NCBI GenBank assembly: GCA_002482535.1
Contig: DLGE01000001.1
Span: 248,001 to 312,000, forward strand
Origin: Peptococcaceae bacterium UBA7702
GTDB taxonomy: Bacteria; Bacillota; Dehalobacteriia; UBA7702
Length of the DNA: 64,000 bases
Reading direction: 5' to 3'
Shown: positions 52,003 through 61,483 of the stretch, piece by piece
How positions within the stretch are numbered: position 1 is the stretch's first letter
Layout: the number at the start of each line of letters is the position of its first letter
The notes under the pieces: model-generated
The model's database searches: none
Seen by the model: the letters and a program-made list of their open reading frames with translations, nothing else
What the model was told of the DNA's origin: nothing
Translations under genes and position numbers: made by a program

Positions 52003-53019
52003 TTGAGTATTTTATGGACTGTTGTTTTGACTTTGGTGATGTTCGGCATCATTATCTTTGCCCATGAGGGCGGTCATCTGCTCTGCGCCAAAGCCTGTCA
52101 CATTTACGTAGAAGAATTTTCCGTGGGCATGGGGCCGAAGCTGTTTTCCTTTCGGAAGGGGGAAACCGCCTATTCTTTGCGGTTGCTGCCCATCGGCGGT
52201 TATTGCAAAATGCCAGGGGAAGACGGCGAAAGTGATTTGCCCAACGGATTCGATAAAAAATCAGTGCCCCAGCGTATGCTGGTGGTGGCTGGCGGCGCCC
52301 TGTTCAACATCATCTTTGCGATATTGCTCTTCATCGTCGCCTATATGGGATTGGGCACCTCCAGCGAAGAACCCATCATTGGCGAGGTCTATGAAGATTA
52401 TCCGGCTTACGTTGCCGGTTTGCAACAGGGTGACGTGGTCACCGCCATCAATGGGGAAGCCATTTCATCTTGGACTGATATGACGGCGATCATTCAGAAT
52501 CAGGTCGGTACGGCGCTGGCCTTTACCGTTGACCGCGGCGGTGAAGTCGTCCAGTTGACCATTACCCCGGAAGCCGGGGACAGCGGCAGCGGCATCATCG
52601 GGATTGTTGCCGCCAGGGAAAGCGTTTCCGTTTTCCAAGCCGTGAAAACCGGTTTTCAGCAGACTTATGAATTGACCAAACTGGTGCTGGTCAGCCTTTG
52701 GCAGATGGTCACCGGCGCCATTGGCTTGGATCTGGCGGGGCCGGTGGGGGTCGGTCAGATGGTGGGGCAGGCGGCCTCTTACGGTTTTTACAGCTTTCTG
52801 ATCTTTGTCGCCGCCATCAGTGTGAACTTGGGCATCGTCAATCTGCTGCCCCTGCCGGCCTTGGACGGCAGCCGCCTGGTCTTTCTGGCCGTTGAGGGCA
52901 TCCGACGGAAGCCTCTCAGCGCCAATGTGGAGGGAATGATCCATTTTGTTGGTTTCGTTCTGCTCATCGGCTTGCTGATCATCGTCACCTATTTTGATAT
53001 TTCCAGGATCATGGGTTAA
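52003..53019 (+). CDS. rseP: Site-2 intramembrane metalloprotease RseP
   Basis: 338 aa from TTG 52003 with GGGAAGG about 8 nt before; GTG 51994 lies in that site. The zinc motif HEGGH is in the first helix (FAHEGGHLLCAK), a PDZ domain covers about residues 115-190, and the second motif NLLPLPALDGSR is in the third helix. It cleaves membrane-bound substrates such as anti-sigma factors or signal-peptide remnants. Confidence 0.94.
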   Translation: MSILWTVVLTLVMFGIIIFAHEGGHLLCAKACHIYVEEFSVGMGPKLFSFRKGETAYSLRLLPIGGYCKMPGEDGESDLPNGFDKKSVPQRMLVVAGGALFNIIFAILLFIVAYMGLGTSSEEPIIGEVYEDYPAYVAGLQQGDVVTAINGEAISSWTDMTAIIQNQVGTALAFTVDRGGEVVQLTITPEAGDSGSGIIGIVAARESVSVFQAVKTGFQQTYELTKLVLVSLWQMVTGAIGLDLAGPVGVGQMVGQAASYGFYSFLIFVAAISVNLGIVNLLPLPALDGSRLVFLAVEGIRRKPLSANVEGMIHFVGFVLLIGLLIIVTYFDISRIMG

Positions 53020-53023
53020 AAGG

Positions 53024-54085
53024 ATGAAGACGAGGAAAAAAACGAGACAGCTGAAAATCGGCGGCGTATCCATCGGCGGTGGCGCTCCCATCGTCATCCA
53101 AAGCATGAATAATACGAAAACCGCCGACGTGGAAGCGACTCTCAGCCAGTTAAGAGCCTTAAAGACCGCTGGCTGCCAAATCGGACGCCTTGCCGTCCCC
53201 GACAGGGAAGCCGCTGAGGCGCTGAAAAAGATCATACCGAATAGCCCCCTGCCTTTGGTGGCAGATATCCACTTTGACCATCGCCTGGCGCTGATGAGTA
53301 TTGAAAACGGCATCCAAGCTTTGCGGATCAATCCCGGCAATATTGGCAGTGAAGAAAAGGTCAAAGCCGTGATCGACGCGGCAAAGGAAAAGAACATTCC
53401 CATCCGCATCGGCATCAACGGCGGCTCTTTGGAAAAGGACTTGCTGCAAAAATACGGCAATACCGTCGAGGCCATCGTGGAGAGCGCCTTAAGGGAAGCG
53501 GCTGTTTTTGAAAAATACCACTTTGAAGCAGTGAAGATCTCTGTAAAATCTTCCTCGGTACCGAAAACCGTAGCCGCTTATGAGCTGTTGTCGGCCCAGG
53601 TGGACTATCCCCTCCACATCGGCGTCACCGAAGCGGGTACGCTGTTAAAGGGCAGCATCAAGTCGGCCCTGGGCATCGGTATCCTGCTCTATGAGGGCAT
53701 CGGCGATACGATACGGGTATCCCTCACCGGTGACCCGGTGCGAGAAATCACCGTTGCCAAGGAGATTTTGAAGGATTTGGGTCTCAGGGAAGAGGGGATC
53801 GAATTCATTTCCTGCCCCACCTGCGGCCGCACCAAAGTGGATTTGGAAACCATGGTTGCCGCCGTGGAAGATGGGTTAAGGGACTTTACGCCGAAGCGGC
53901 CTTTGACTGTGGCGGTGATGGGCTGTGAGGTCAACGGCCCCGGGGAAGCCAAAGAAGCCGACTACGGCATCGCCTGCGGCAAAGGGCAGGGCCTTTTGTT
54001 TAAAGAAGGCGAAGTAATCGGTAAATATCGGGAAGATACCATTGTTGACATATTAGTGCGTGAAATCAGGAGGAATGAACAATGA
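53024..54085 (+). CDS. ispG: 4-hydroxy-3-methylbut-2-en-1-yl diphosphate synthase
   Basis: 353 aa from ATG 53024 with AAAGG. TIM-barrel domain (VADIHFDHRLAL, LRINPGNIG) and C-terminal [4Fe-4S] domain with Cys in SCPTCGRTK and the Glu in MGCEVNGPGEAKEADYG. It needs two electrons from ferredoxin or flavodoxin. The stop overlaps proS (ATGA). Confidence 0.96.
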   Translation: MKTRKKTRQLKIGGVSIGGGAPIVIQSMNNTKTADVEATLSQLRALKTAGCQIGRLAVPDREAAEALKKIIPNSPLPLVADIHFDHRLALMSIENGIQALRINPGNIGSEEKVKAVIDAAKEKNIPIRIGINGGSLEKDLLQKYGNTVEAIVESALREAAVFEKYHFEAVKISVKSSSVPKTVAAYELLSAQVDYPLHIGVTEAGTLLKGSIKSALGIGILLYEGIGDTIRVSLTGDPVREITVAKEILKDLGLREEGIEFISCPTCGRTKVDLETMVAAVEDGLRDFTPKRPLTVAVMGCEVNGPGEAKEADYGIACGKGQGLLFKEGEVIGKYREDTIVDILVREIRRNEQ

Positions 54086-55779
54086 GATACAGTAAGCTTT
54101 TTGCCCCGACCTTGAGAGAGGTACCCGCGGAAGCGGAGATTGCCAGCCATCAGCTGATGCTGCGGGCAGGGATGATGCGAAAAGTGGCTTCCGGCGTCTA
54201 TACTTACTTGCCTTTGGGCTGGCGGACCATTGAAAAAATCAGCGATATCATCCGGGCAGAAATGAACAGCGCCGGCGGTCAGGAACTGATGTTTCCCATT
54301 GTCCAACCGGCGGAGCTTTGGCAGAAAAGTGGCCGCTGGGAGGTGTACGGCGGGGAACTGTGGCGGCTCAAAGACCGTCACGATAGAGATTTTTGCCTTG
54401 GTCCCACCCATGAGGAAATCGCCACCAGCCTTATTTTAAACGACGTAAATTCCTATAAGCAACTGCCTTTGTTGATCTATCAAATTCAGAATAAATACCG
54501 GGATGAACGCCGTCCCCGTTTCGGCTTAATGCGGGGCAGGGAATTCATTATGAAGGATTGCTACAGTTTTGACCGAGACGCCGCCGCCCTTGATGTTTCC
54601 TATCATCTGATGTACGACGCTTACGTGAATATCTTCAACCGTTGCGGCTTGGATTTTCGCCCCGTTAAGGCGGATAACGGCGCCATCGGCGGCAGTTCTT
54701 CCCATGAATTCATGGTCCTGGCCGAAAGCGGTGAAGCGGAAATCCTCTACTGCGATACCTGTGATTACGCCGCCAATGTGGAAATCGCCGACTGCGCCAA
54801 AGAGGAGATCACAAAGGAAACGCAGCTGCCTTTGGAAAAGGTGCTGACGCCGGAATGCCGCACCATTATGGATGTGGCGGAATTTCTGCATATGGATACG
54901 GTGAAGACCATGAAGGCGCTCTTTTATATGGCGGATGAAAAACCGGTGCTGATTTTCGTCCGGGGCGATCGCCTGATGAATGAGGTTAAAGTGCAAAATT
55001 ACCTTGGCGCGACCCTTTTCTATATGGGGACCGAGGACGACCTCAACAATGCCGGTTTGGTCCAGGGCTTTATCGGCCCCTGCGGCCAAAAAGTCCGGGT
55101 TTTGATTGACCGGGAAGTGGCGGCAAGCGCCAATCTCTGTTGCGGCGCCAATGAAGAGGGCTACCATCTGAAAAACGCCAATTTTGGCCGTGATTTCCAA
55201 GGGGAAGTCGGTGATTTCCGCCTGGTGGAAGCAGGAGAGCGCTGCCCCGAATGCGGCGGTGTTTTGCAAAGCGCCCGCGGTATCGAAGTGGGACAAGTGT
55301 TTAAACTGGGCACCAAGTACAGTGTCTCCATGGAGGCCTCCTATCTTGATGAAAACGGTAAAGCCAATCCTTTTGAGATGGGCTGCTACGGTATCGGCGT
55401 AGGCCGCACCATGGCGGCGGCCATCGAACAGAATCATGATGAAAACGGTATCATCTGGCCCAAAGCCATCGCGCCTTTTCAGGTTATCCTCGTTCCCGTC
55501 AGCGAAAAGAGCGCAAGGCAAATGGAAGCAGCCAACGATCTTTACCTAGGCTTACAGGAAAAAGGTGTGGAAGTGCTCCTTGATGATAGGGCGGAACGGG
55601 CCGGCGTGAAATTCAAAGACGCTGACCTGATCGGCATTCCTTTGCGCATCACCATCGGTGATAAAAGCCTTGATCAGGGTTTGTTGGAATACAAAGAACG
55701 AAAATCGGGAGTCAGCGGCAGTATCGACGCGGCGGAAGCCGTTTCCGGAGTGCTGCGTCTCCTCGATGGGATTGAATAA
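54082..55779 (+). CDS. proS: Prolyl-tRNA synthetase (bacterial type)
   Basis: 565 aa with GGAGG. Class II synthetase with the INS editing domain inserted (about 230-390), which removes mischarged alanine. LPLGWRTIEKISDIIR, GPTHEEIA, RDERRPRFGLMRGREF and the C-terminal anticodon domain are complete. Confidence 0.97.
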   Translation: MRYSKLFAPTLREVPAEAEIASHQLMLRAGMMRKVASGVYTYLPLGWRTIEKISDIIRAEMNSAGGQELMFPIVQPAELWQKSGRWEVYGGELWRLKDRHDRDFCLGPTHEEIATSLILNDVNSYKQLPLLIYQIQNKYRDERRPRFGLMRGREFIMKDCYSFDRDAAALDVSYHLMYDAYVNIFNRCGLDFRPVKADNGAIGGSSSHEFMVLAESGEAEILYCDTCDYAANVEIADCAKEEITKETQLPLEKVLTPECRTIMDVAEFLHMDTVKTMKALFYMADEKPVLIFVRGDRLMNEVKVQNYLGATLFYMGTEDDLNNAGLVQGFIGPCGQKVRVLIDREVAASANLCCGANEEGYHLKNANFGRDFQGEVGDFRLVEAGERCPECGGVLQSARGIEVGQVFKLGTKYSVSMEASYLDENGKANPFEMGCYGIGVGRTMAAAIEQNHDENGIIWPKAIAPFQVILVPVSEKSARQMEAANDLYLGLQEKGVEVLLDDRAERAGVKFKDADLIGIPLRITIGDKSLDQGLLEYKERKSGVSGSIDAAEAVSGVLRLLDGIE

Positions 55780-55791
55780 AGGAGACAGCTT

Positions 55792-56463
55792 ATGACCAGA
55801 AGAAATCTTTCCCTGCTTTTCCTCGGTGCTATTTTGATTTTTCTCGGCGTCCTTTGGGGCGGCAATTCTTTCGGGATCTGGGATGTGGATCTGTTTTTCC
55901 ACGGTTGGTGGACGCTGTTTCTGATTATCCCGCCGATTTTTGGCATGATTCAGCACGGTGTCAAGAGCTTTGATCTGATTGTCCTCTTTATCGGCCTGGT
56001 CTTTCTCTTTTCCTCCCAGGGCATTTTCAGCTGGGGCACGGTGAGCAAACTCTTTTTGCCGGCACTGCTGATCGTCATCGGCCTTTTGGTGATTTTCAGC
56101 ATTTTTCGCCGGAAAAAGGTACCTGGCATAGACCGGGAGGCCATGGCCCATCTTTCCGCCGTCTTTTCCGGTATCAAGCACGATTTTGTCAATGAAACCT
56201 ATACCGGCGGCCGGGTGGAAGCCGTTTTCGGCAGCGTTGATCTCGATCTTCGCGGCGCCGTCATTGAACAGGACATCTATATGGAAGTGAACGCTGTTTT
56301 CGGCGGGGTTAAAATTTTCTTTCCTCCCAATGTCAGGGTGATCGCGGATAAAAACGCCGTTTTCGGCGGCGTCAGCGATAAGACGGTGGCCAACAATGCC
56401 GTGAATACGCCTCAGGTTCATATCGAGTGCAACGCGGTGTTTGGCGGCGTGGAACTGTTTTAA
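55792..56463 (+). CDS. LiaF-like membrane protein
   Basis: 223 aa, 12 bp after proS. Four hydrophobic helices (about residues 7-110) form a small membrane domain, followed by a repetitive beta-helix-like C-terminal domain with four copies of a V-F-G-(S/G)-V motif (AVFGSVDLDL, AVFGGVKIFF, AVFGGVSDK, AVFGGVELF). This matches the LiaF/cell-wall-stress response family. Family members repress a LiaRS-type two-component system, but no such system is beside it, so its partner is unknown. Confidence 0.85.
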   Translation: MTRRNLSLLFLGAILIFLGVLWGGNSFGIWDVDLFFHGWWTLFLIIPPIFGMIQHGVKSFDLIVLFIGLVFLFSSQGIFSWGTVSKLFLPALLIVIGLLVIFSIFRRKKVPGIDREAMAHLSAVFSGIKHDFVNETYTGGRVEAVFGSVDLDLRGAVIEQDIYMEVNAVFGGVKIFFPPNVRVIADKNAVFGGVSDKTVANNAVNTPQVHIECNAVFGGVELF

Positions 56464-56780
56464 GGGGATCTCCCAGGGATATAGCTTTTTCCGTACTCTT
56501 TTTTTGCAAAAACTATAAAAATAAAACGATATTGGGCCGCCGCCAAAGCCATAATTAGGGTGAAGCCAAGGGTCGGCGGCCCCCTGCTTCTGCCGCATTG
56601 GCGGCGCAGCCCCAGGCCAGTATGTTAGCGATAACTAACCGATTTTTGACAGCCGGTGATTTTCTTGCTGAAATATGTTTGCGCCCGGTGTCTGAAAGGG
56701 CGCGTGCGCCGTTTTTCTTTTTGAATTATTATCTGTTTTGGGTTATAATAAGAAGAGCATTATGAAAGAGAGGTGAAACC
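56464..56780 (+). promoter_or_regulatory. copA promoter and repeat-bearing intergenic region
   Basis: This 317-bp gap has no gene. It contains a GC-rich 9-bp dyad (56534-56542 with 56574-56582), the motif GGCGCAGCCCCAGGCCA (56603-56619) also found at 28530, a GCGCCC / GGGCGC stem (56681-56686 with 56698-56703) before a T-rich tract, and a good promoter TTGAAT (56721-56726), 17 bp, TATAAT (56744-56749). I see no clear CsoR or CopY operator. Confidence 0.65.
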
Positions 56781-58991
56781 ATGAGTAAAAAAGTGACCCT
56801 TGAAATCCGTGGCCTGCATTGTGCCGGTTGCGTCGTGAACTCGGAAAAGGTGATCGGAAGATTGCCTTATGTGGAAGATGTGACGGTGAGCCTGACTGCG
56901 GAAAAGATCAATGCGACTTTGAAAACGGGAAGCGCTGAAGAAATTCAGGGCGTGATTAAGGCCGTGGAGGGCGCTGGCTTCGACGCCTTCGTCGCCGATG
57001 AAGAACAGCCCGCGGATGATGACGAAAGTGACCTAAGAAGGGAAAAGAGACGTCTTTGGATCTCCATTGTCTTCGCGGGCCTCGTGCTCTATCTGGCCAT
57101 GGGACCCATGATCGGTCTGCCGCTGCCCGCTTTTTTCGGCGGCCATCACAGCTTAACGTTGGCCCTGACGGAACTGATCCTCTCCATACCGGTGGTGATC
57201 AGCGGTTTCTCCTTTTATCAAAGAGGATTCCCGGCGCTGTTCAAAGGGCATCCCAATATGGACAGTCTCGTGGCGGTAGGCACCGCTTCGGCTTTTATTT
57301 ACAGTGTTGTTGCCATGATCAATGGTGAATACGCAGGAGTTTATTTTGAATCCGGTTGTACCATCATCGCTCTTGTTTCCGTTGGCCGCTATTTGGAATC
57401 CCGGGCCAAACATAAAACCGGCGACAGCATCCGCCGCCTGATGGATCTTTCGCCCCAAACGGCTTTGGTGGAGATCAACGGTGTGGAACAGGAAATACCG
57501 GCTTCCCAAATCAAAACCGGCGATATTTTCCTTGTTCGTCCCGGGGAGCGGGTTCCCGCCGACGGCAAAGTGATCTCCGGCGGCAGTGCCGTGGATGAAT
57601 CGATGCTGACCGGGGAAAGCATTCCCGTGGACAAAGAAGTCGGCGACGCAGTCTTCGGCGGTTCTCTCAATAAAAACGGCGCACTCCGCTGTGAAGCGGT
57701 ACACGACGGTAAAAACACGGCGCTTTCCCGGATTATTTCCTTGGTGGAGGAGGCGAGGGCCTCCAAAGCGCCGATTGCCCGGATTGCCGACCGCGTGGCC
57801 GGTGTCTTTGTGCCGGTGATCATCGGTATCGCGCTGCTTACCGCAATTCTCTGGCTGCTTGCCGGGGAACCGCTGGCCTTTGTGCTAACGGTATTTATCT
57901 CCATTCTCGTGATTTCCTGCCCTTGCGCATTGGGGTTGGCCACGCCTACGGCGATCTCCGTGGGCACCGGGAAGGGCGCGCAATACGGCGTGGTCTTCAA
58001 AAGCGGTGAAGCCTTGGAACAATGCCATAAAGTAAAAACGATGGTTTTTGATAAGACGGGAACGCTGACCAAAGGAACGCCGGTGGTAACGGATATCGTT
58101 TCCTTCTCCGATCTCAGCGAGGAGGATGTACTTTTTTACGCCGCCTCTGCGGAGCAGGGTACGGAGCATCCCTTGGGGGAAGCCGTATTGCAGGCCGCCG
58201 CTGAACGCAGTCTCACCTTGGCGCCGAATGAAAACTTTGAGACGCTGCCCGGTCACGGTATTCGCGGCACGGTAAAGGGAAAAGAGGTCTTTTGTCTCAG
58301 TGAAAAAGCGGCTCAAAACCAAGGCGATTTTGATTTAACATGGCGGCAAACTGCCGCCGCCTTTGGCGCGGCAGGCAAAACACCGGTGTTCGTCCTTTTG
58401 GAACAAACCGTCGTCGGTGTCCTTGCCATTGCCGATACGGTGAAGGATAACGCGGCTTCCGTCATTGCCGCTTTGCAAAAAAAAGGCATTCGTACGGTGA
58501 TGCTTACCGGCGATAAAAAGGAAACCGCAAAAGCCATCGGCAAAACCCTCGGTATTGACGATATCATTGCCGAAGTTTTGCCCCAGGATAAAGCAGCACA
58601 AATCAAGCGTTTGCGGGAGCACGAAACCGTCGTCGCTATGGTGGGGGATGGCATCAACGATGCTCCCGCCCTTGCCGCCGCCGATGTCGGTATGGCGGTG
58701 GATAACGGTACCGACGCGGCCATTGCCGAAGCCGACGTCGTCTTCATGAGCTCGGATATCGGTGGCGTCTATACGGCGGTGATGCTTTCCGGCGCCGTCT
58801 TGCGCAACATCAAGGAAAACCTTTTTTGGGCGTTTTTCTATAATGTGCTGGGCATCCCCATTGCTGCCGGGGTACTCTACCTTTTCGGCGGTCCTCTGTT
58901 GAATCCCATGATCGCCGCGGCGGCCATGTCCTTTTCCTCCATCAGTGTGGTGATGAACGCCTTACGGCTTAATTTGTTTAAACTGAAATAA
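56781..58991 (+). CDS. copA: Copper-exporting P1B-type ATPase
   Basis: 736 aa with AGAGGTG. One heavy-metal-associated domain at residues 1-68 (GLHCAGCVVN; C14 and C17 bind copper), then eight membrane helices, the actuator TGESIPVDK, the ion-binding CPC in ISCPCALGLATPTA, the phosphorylation site DKTGTLTKG and GDGINDAPALAAADVG. The CPC motif together with the conserved Asn/Tyr and Met/Ser region in the last helices fits Cu(I) rather than Zn. It exports copper. No chaperone or CsoR gene is beside it. Confidence 0.93.
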   Translation: MSKKVTLEIRGLHCAGCVVNSEKVIGRLPYVEDVTVSLTAEKINATLKTGSAEEIQGVIKAVEGAGFDAFVADEEQPADDDESDLRREKRRLWISIVFAGLVLYLAMGPMIGLPLPAFFGGHHSLTLALTELILSIPVVISGFSFYQRGFPALFKGHPNMDSLVAVGTASAFIYSVVAMINGEYAGVYFESGCTIIALVSVGRYLESRAKHKTGDSIRRLMDLSPQTALVEINGVEQEIPASQIKTGDIFLVRPGERVPADGKVISGGSAVDESMLTGESIPVDKEVGDAVFGGSLNKNGALRCEAVHDGKNTALSRIISLVEEARASKAPIARIADRVAGVFVPVIIGIALLTAILWLLAGEPLAFVLTVFISILVISCPCALGLATPTAISVGTGKGAQYGVVFKSGEALEQCHKVKTMVFDKTGTLTKGTPVVTDIVSFSDLSEEDVLFYAASAEQGTEHPLGEAVLQAAAERSLTLAPNENFETLPGHGIRGTVKGKEVFCLSEKAAQNQGDFDLTWRQTAAAFGAAGKTPVFVLLEQTVVGVLAIADTVKDNAASVIAALQKKGIRTVMLTGDKKETAKAIGKTLGIDDIIAEVLPQDKAAQIKRLREHETVVAMVGDGINDAPALAAADVGMAVDNGTDAAIAEADVVFMSSDIGGVYTAVMLSGAVLRNIKENLFWAFFYNVLGIPIAAGVLYLFGGPLLNPMIAAAAMSFSSISVVMNALRLNLFKLK

Positions 58992-59004
58992 CGGAAAACA
59001 GCAG

Positions 59005-59049
59005 CGGGCGTCTTCTTGTAATCAATCGCAAGAAGACGCCCGTTTTTTT
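59005..59049 (+). terminator. Terminator after copA
   Basis: A 14-bp GC-rich stem (59005-59018 with 59029-59042) followed by seven T. Confidence 0.92.
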
Positions 59050-59102
59050 ACTGTCAACGCCTCATGAGACGGCAATCATTTGGCCTTGGCGTTACCTCAA
59101 AG

Positions 59103-59492
59103 TTAATGTTTTTCTTTCTCCGTAAAATCGAGAGGCTCGTGGAAGATCAGTTGGTGGAGGTCGTTAAGGCCCTCTTTGATTTCATCCCTGGACCAACCGG
59201 CACTTGCCAATTCCTCTGGGGGAAGCAATGTTAGAGATTCGTAAAAATCAAGGCCGATGATGTAGTTTTCTGCCAGGGGGTAATTTTCGACACAGCGAAA
59301 AAGAAGGTTCTCCCCTTCATCGAGTTTCCCCGCGGCGATCATTTCCTGTAATATTTCCGGCAGCATGTCGTCATCGGAAACGGAATTGGTGGGGCGGGGA
59401 ATCTCCGTGCGGGTGCCGCGTTCGCCGACTGCTCTCATGCCGGAGGCAAGATCATAGATCATGCGCAGTAACCAGTCTTGGCTCGGATCCAT
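59103..59492 (-). CDS. Small acidic protein of unknown function
   Basis: 129 aa, ATG 59492 with AAGGGAG. It is acidic and all-helical in prediction, starting DPSQDWLLRMIYDLASGM and containing a TPR-like stretch (LPEILQEMIAAGKLDEGENLLF). It is reminiscent of the DUF6483 group of Firmicute proteins, but I am not certain. On the minus strand TTATGA-17-TATAAT (59546-59541 and 59523-59518) is a plausible promoter, so it is expressed alone. Confidence 0.7.
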   Translation of the reverse strand: MDPSQDWLLRMIYDLASGMRAVGERGTRTEIPRPTNSVSDDDMLPEILQEMIAAGKLDEGENLLFRCVENYPLAENYIIGLDFYESLTLLPPEELASAGWSRDEIKEGLNDLHQLIFHEPLDFTEKEKH

Positions 59493-59584
59493 TGTAAAAC
59501 TCCCTTCTTTTTCTGTTATTATAACATAGAAACCGGAAAATCATAAAAAAATATAAAAAGTCATAGGAAGTGGAGAGAATCGTA

Positions 59585-59612
59585 TTGAATTGTGAAAAAT
59601 CTATGATATACT
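59585..59612 (+). promoter_or_regulatory. Promoter of the glycine riboswitch-AGCS unit
   Basis: TTGAAT (59585-59590), 16 bp, TATACT (59607-59612), about 28 bp before the first aptamer. Confidence 0.7.
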
Positions 59613-59639
59613 TATTAAGTATTTGAATTTTATATAGCT

Positions 59640-59795
59640 ATGCGAAGTTTGCAGGAAAAAATGGTTGCATTTACCGACGGATTGACGCTCTCAGGTACGA
59701 AGACTGTAAACGGATAGCACTCTGGAGAAACCCATAGGGGTGCCGAAGGTGCAAGGTGATTGCCACCAATCTCTCAGGCAAAAGGACAGAGATCA
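59640..59795 (+). promoter_or_regulatory. Tandem glycine riboswitch
   Basis: Two glycine aptamers in series. Aptamer 1: an 8-bp P1 closes GTTTGCAG (59647-59654) with CTGTAAAC (59704-59711) around ACCGACGG and CTCTCAGGTACGAAGAC. Aptamer 2: CTCTG (59720-59724) with CAGAG (59787-59791) around GGTGCCGAAGGTGCAAGG and the signature CTCTCAGGCAAAAGGACAGAG in parts. The first lacks some consensus bases and may bind glycine weakly. A terminator and an AGCS amino-acid symporter follow. For transporters this class is thought to switch the gene off when glycine is abundant, but direction cannot be proven from sequence. Confidence 0.92.
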
Positions 59796-59846
59796 TGAAA
59801 GAAGGATATGTCACGAAGACGATCCTCTTGTTTTCTCGTTCCTGCC

Positions 59847-59876
59847 GGAGTAAAATGTATTTTTACTTCGTTTTTT
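59847..59876 (+). terminator. Expression-platform terminator of the glycine riboswitch
   Basis: A 9-bp stem (59847-59855 with 59861-59869, one G-U pair), loop TGTAT, then GTTTTTT. It ends 46 bp before the start codon, so control is by transcription termination. Confidence 0.85.
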
Positions 59877-59922
59877 ATATGGATTCATTTATGGCATTAT
59901 TTTATTTTTAGAGGTGGAAAAT

Positions 59923-61389
59923 ATGGGATTTTTGAACTCAATGTTTGACCTTGGGGATTTTGCGAACATTGATTCCTTCGCGACCTTTGTCAGCTGGCTT
60001 GACAATGTGGTCTGGGGACCTTTGATGCTAATTCTCATCGTCGGTACCGGCGTGTTTTTGACGATTCGGTTAAAATTCAGACCTTGGAGAAACCTCGGCT
60101 ATGCCTTAAAATCGATCTTCGCGAAGAGAGATGAGACCAAAGCCGGTGATATTTCTCCTTTTCAGTCCCTGATGACGGCGCTTTCCGCCACCGTTGGTGT
60201 CGGTAATATCGCAGGGGTTGCCACGGCCATGGCCGCCGGCGGTCCCGGGGCGCTGTTTTGGATGTGGCTCACCGCCGTAGTCGGCCTTTCCACGAAATAC
60301 GCGGAAAGCACCTTGGCTGTGAAATTCCGTACCGTAAACGACAAAGGCGAGATGGCCGGCGGTACCATGTTTGCTTTGAGAGACGGTTTGAAGAACAAAA
60401 CCCTTGGTAAAGTATTGGGTTTCCTCTTTGCTCTCTTTGCCGTCGTTGCTTCCTTTGGTATCGGCAACATGACCCAAAGTAATACCGTTGCCGGCGCCAT
60501 GAGCAACGCCTTCGGTGTTCCCACCTGGATCAGCGGCATTGTTCTCGTGATCTTTTGTCTCATCGTTATTTTGGGCGGCATCAAAAAGATCGGCGCGTAT
60601 ACCGGTAAAATTGTTCCCTTTATGGCCGCCTTCTATTTCATCATTTCGATTGTCTTTATTCTCATGAACCTGGGAAAACTGCCCGATGGTGTGTATAACA
60701 TCTTTGTCGGCGCTTTCTCGCCTCAGAGTATCATGGGCGGTGTCCTTGGTAATGTCATCGCTACGGCGATTCAAAAAGGGGTTGCCCGGGGCGTCTTTTC
60801 CAATGAAGCGGGCTTGGGCTCCGCGCCCATCGCCGCCGCCGCGGCGCAGACCGATCATCCCGCCCGCCAGGGTTATGTCAATATGACCGGTACCTTTATT
60901 GATACCATCATCATCTGCTCCCTGACCGGTCTGGTTATCGCCTGTTCCGGCGTGCTCTATGATCCCGCCACCGGCGTTTATACGACGTTGAGCGGGGCAG
61001 ACCTGAGCGCTGCCGCGTTCTCCGCCTCTTTCGGTATTTACGGTTCCTGGTTTGTGGCCATTTCCGTATTTCTCTTTGCTTTTTCCACGATATTGGGTTG
61101 GTCCTACTACGGTGAAAAATGTCTGGAATACCTTGCCGGTGGCACCAGATTGAATGTGGCCTACCGCCTTATTTTCTCTTTGCTGCCCTTTGTCGGCGCC
61201 ATGGTTTCCTTGGAACTTGCCTGGAATATCTCGGATATCTTTAACGCTTTGATGGCGATCCCCAACTTGATCGCATTGATTCTGATGAGCAATATCATCG
61301 CCAAAGAAACCGAGGATTTCCAATATAATTATTTGATTCCGGAAAAGAAAGCGGCCAAGGAGCGGAAGCTGGCCAAGAAAGCCGCTTAA
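59923..61389 (+). CDS. Sodium:alanine/glycine symporter, AGCS family
   Basis: 488 aa from ATG 59923 with GAGGTGG; GTG 59914 overlaps that site. About eleven membrane helices; family motifs GDISPFQSLMTALSATVGVGNIAGVATA (in parts), GPGALFWMWLTA and FSNEAGLGSAPIAAAAA are present. It imports alanine or glycine with sodium. The glycine riboswitch in its leader shows that glycine is the sensed and probably the carried substrate. Confidence 0.96.
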   Translation: MGFLNSMFDLGDFANIDSFATFVSWLDNVVWGPLMLILIVGTGVFLTIRLKFRPWRNLGYALKSIFAKRDETKAGDISPFQSLMTALSATVGVGNIAGVATAMAAGGPGALFWMWLTAVVGLSTKYAESTLAVKFRTVNDKGEMAGGTMFALRDGLKNKTLGKVLGFLFALFAVVASFGIGNMTQSNTVAGAMSNAFGVPTWISGIVLVIFCLIVILGGIKKIGAYTGKIVPFMAAFYFIISIVFILMNLGKLPDGVYNIFVGAFSPQSIMGGVLGNVIATAIQKGVARGVFSNEAGLGSAPIAAAAAQTDHPARQGYVNMTGTFIDTIIICSLTGLVIACSGVLYDPATGVYTTLSGADLSAAAFSASFGIYGSWFVAISVFLFAFSTILGWSYYGEKCLEYLAGGTRLNVAYRLIFSLLPFVGAMVSLELAWNISDIFNALMAIPNLIALILMSNIIAKETEDFQYNYLIPEKKAAKERKLAKKAA

Positions 61390-61434
61390 CATCAGGCAGC
61401 CGAAAATTCGGCTTGTTCTCACTTTTTAATAGTT

Positions 61435-61473
61435 AAAAGCCGTGCTTGGATTTTTTCCAAGCACGGCTTTTTT
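61435..61473. terminator. Bidirectional terminator between AGCS gene and spoIIR
   Basis: A perfect 15-bp stem (61435-61449 with 61457-61471) continuing into T on the plus strand and TTTT on the minus strand, between convergent genes. Confidence 0.92.
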
Positions 61474-61483
61474 GATCGTTACT

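Noticed and set aside
60106..61422. 438-codon open frame antisense to the AGCS gene
   Set aside because: It mirrors the codon pattern of the symporter, has no ribosome-binding site and gives a low-complexity His/Gly/Asp-rich product.
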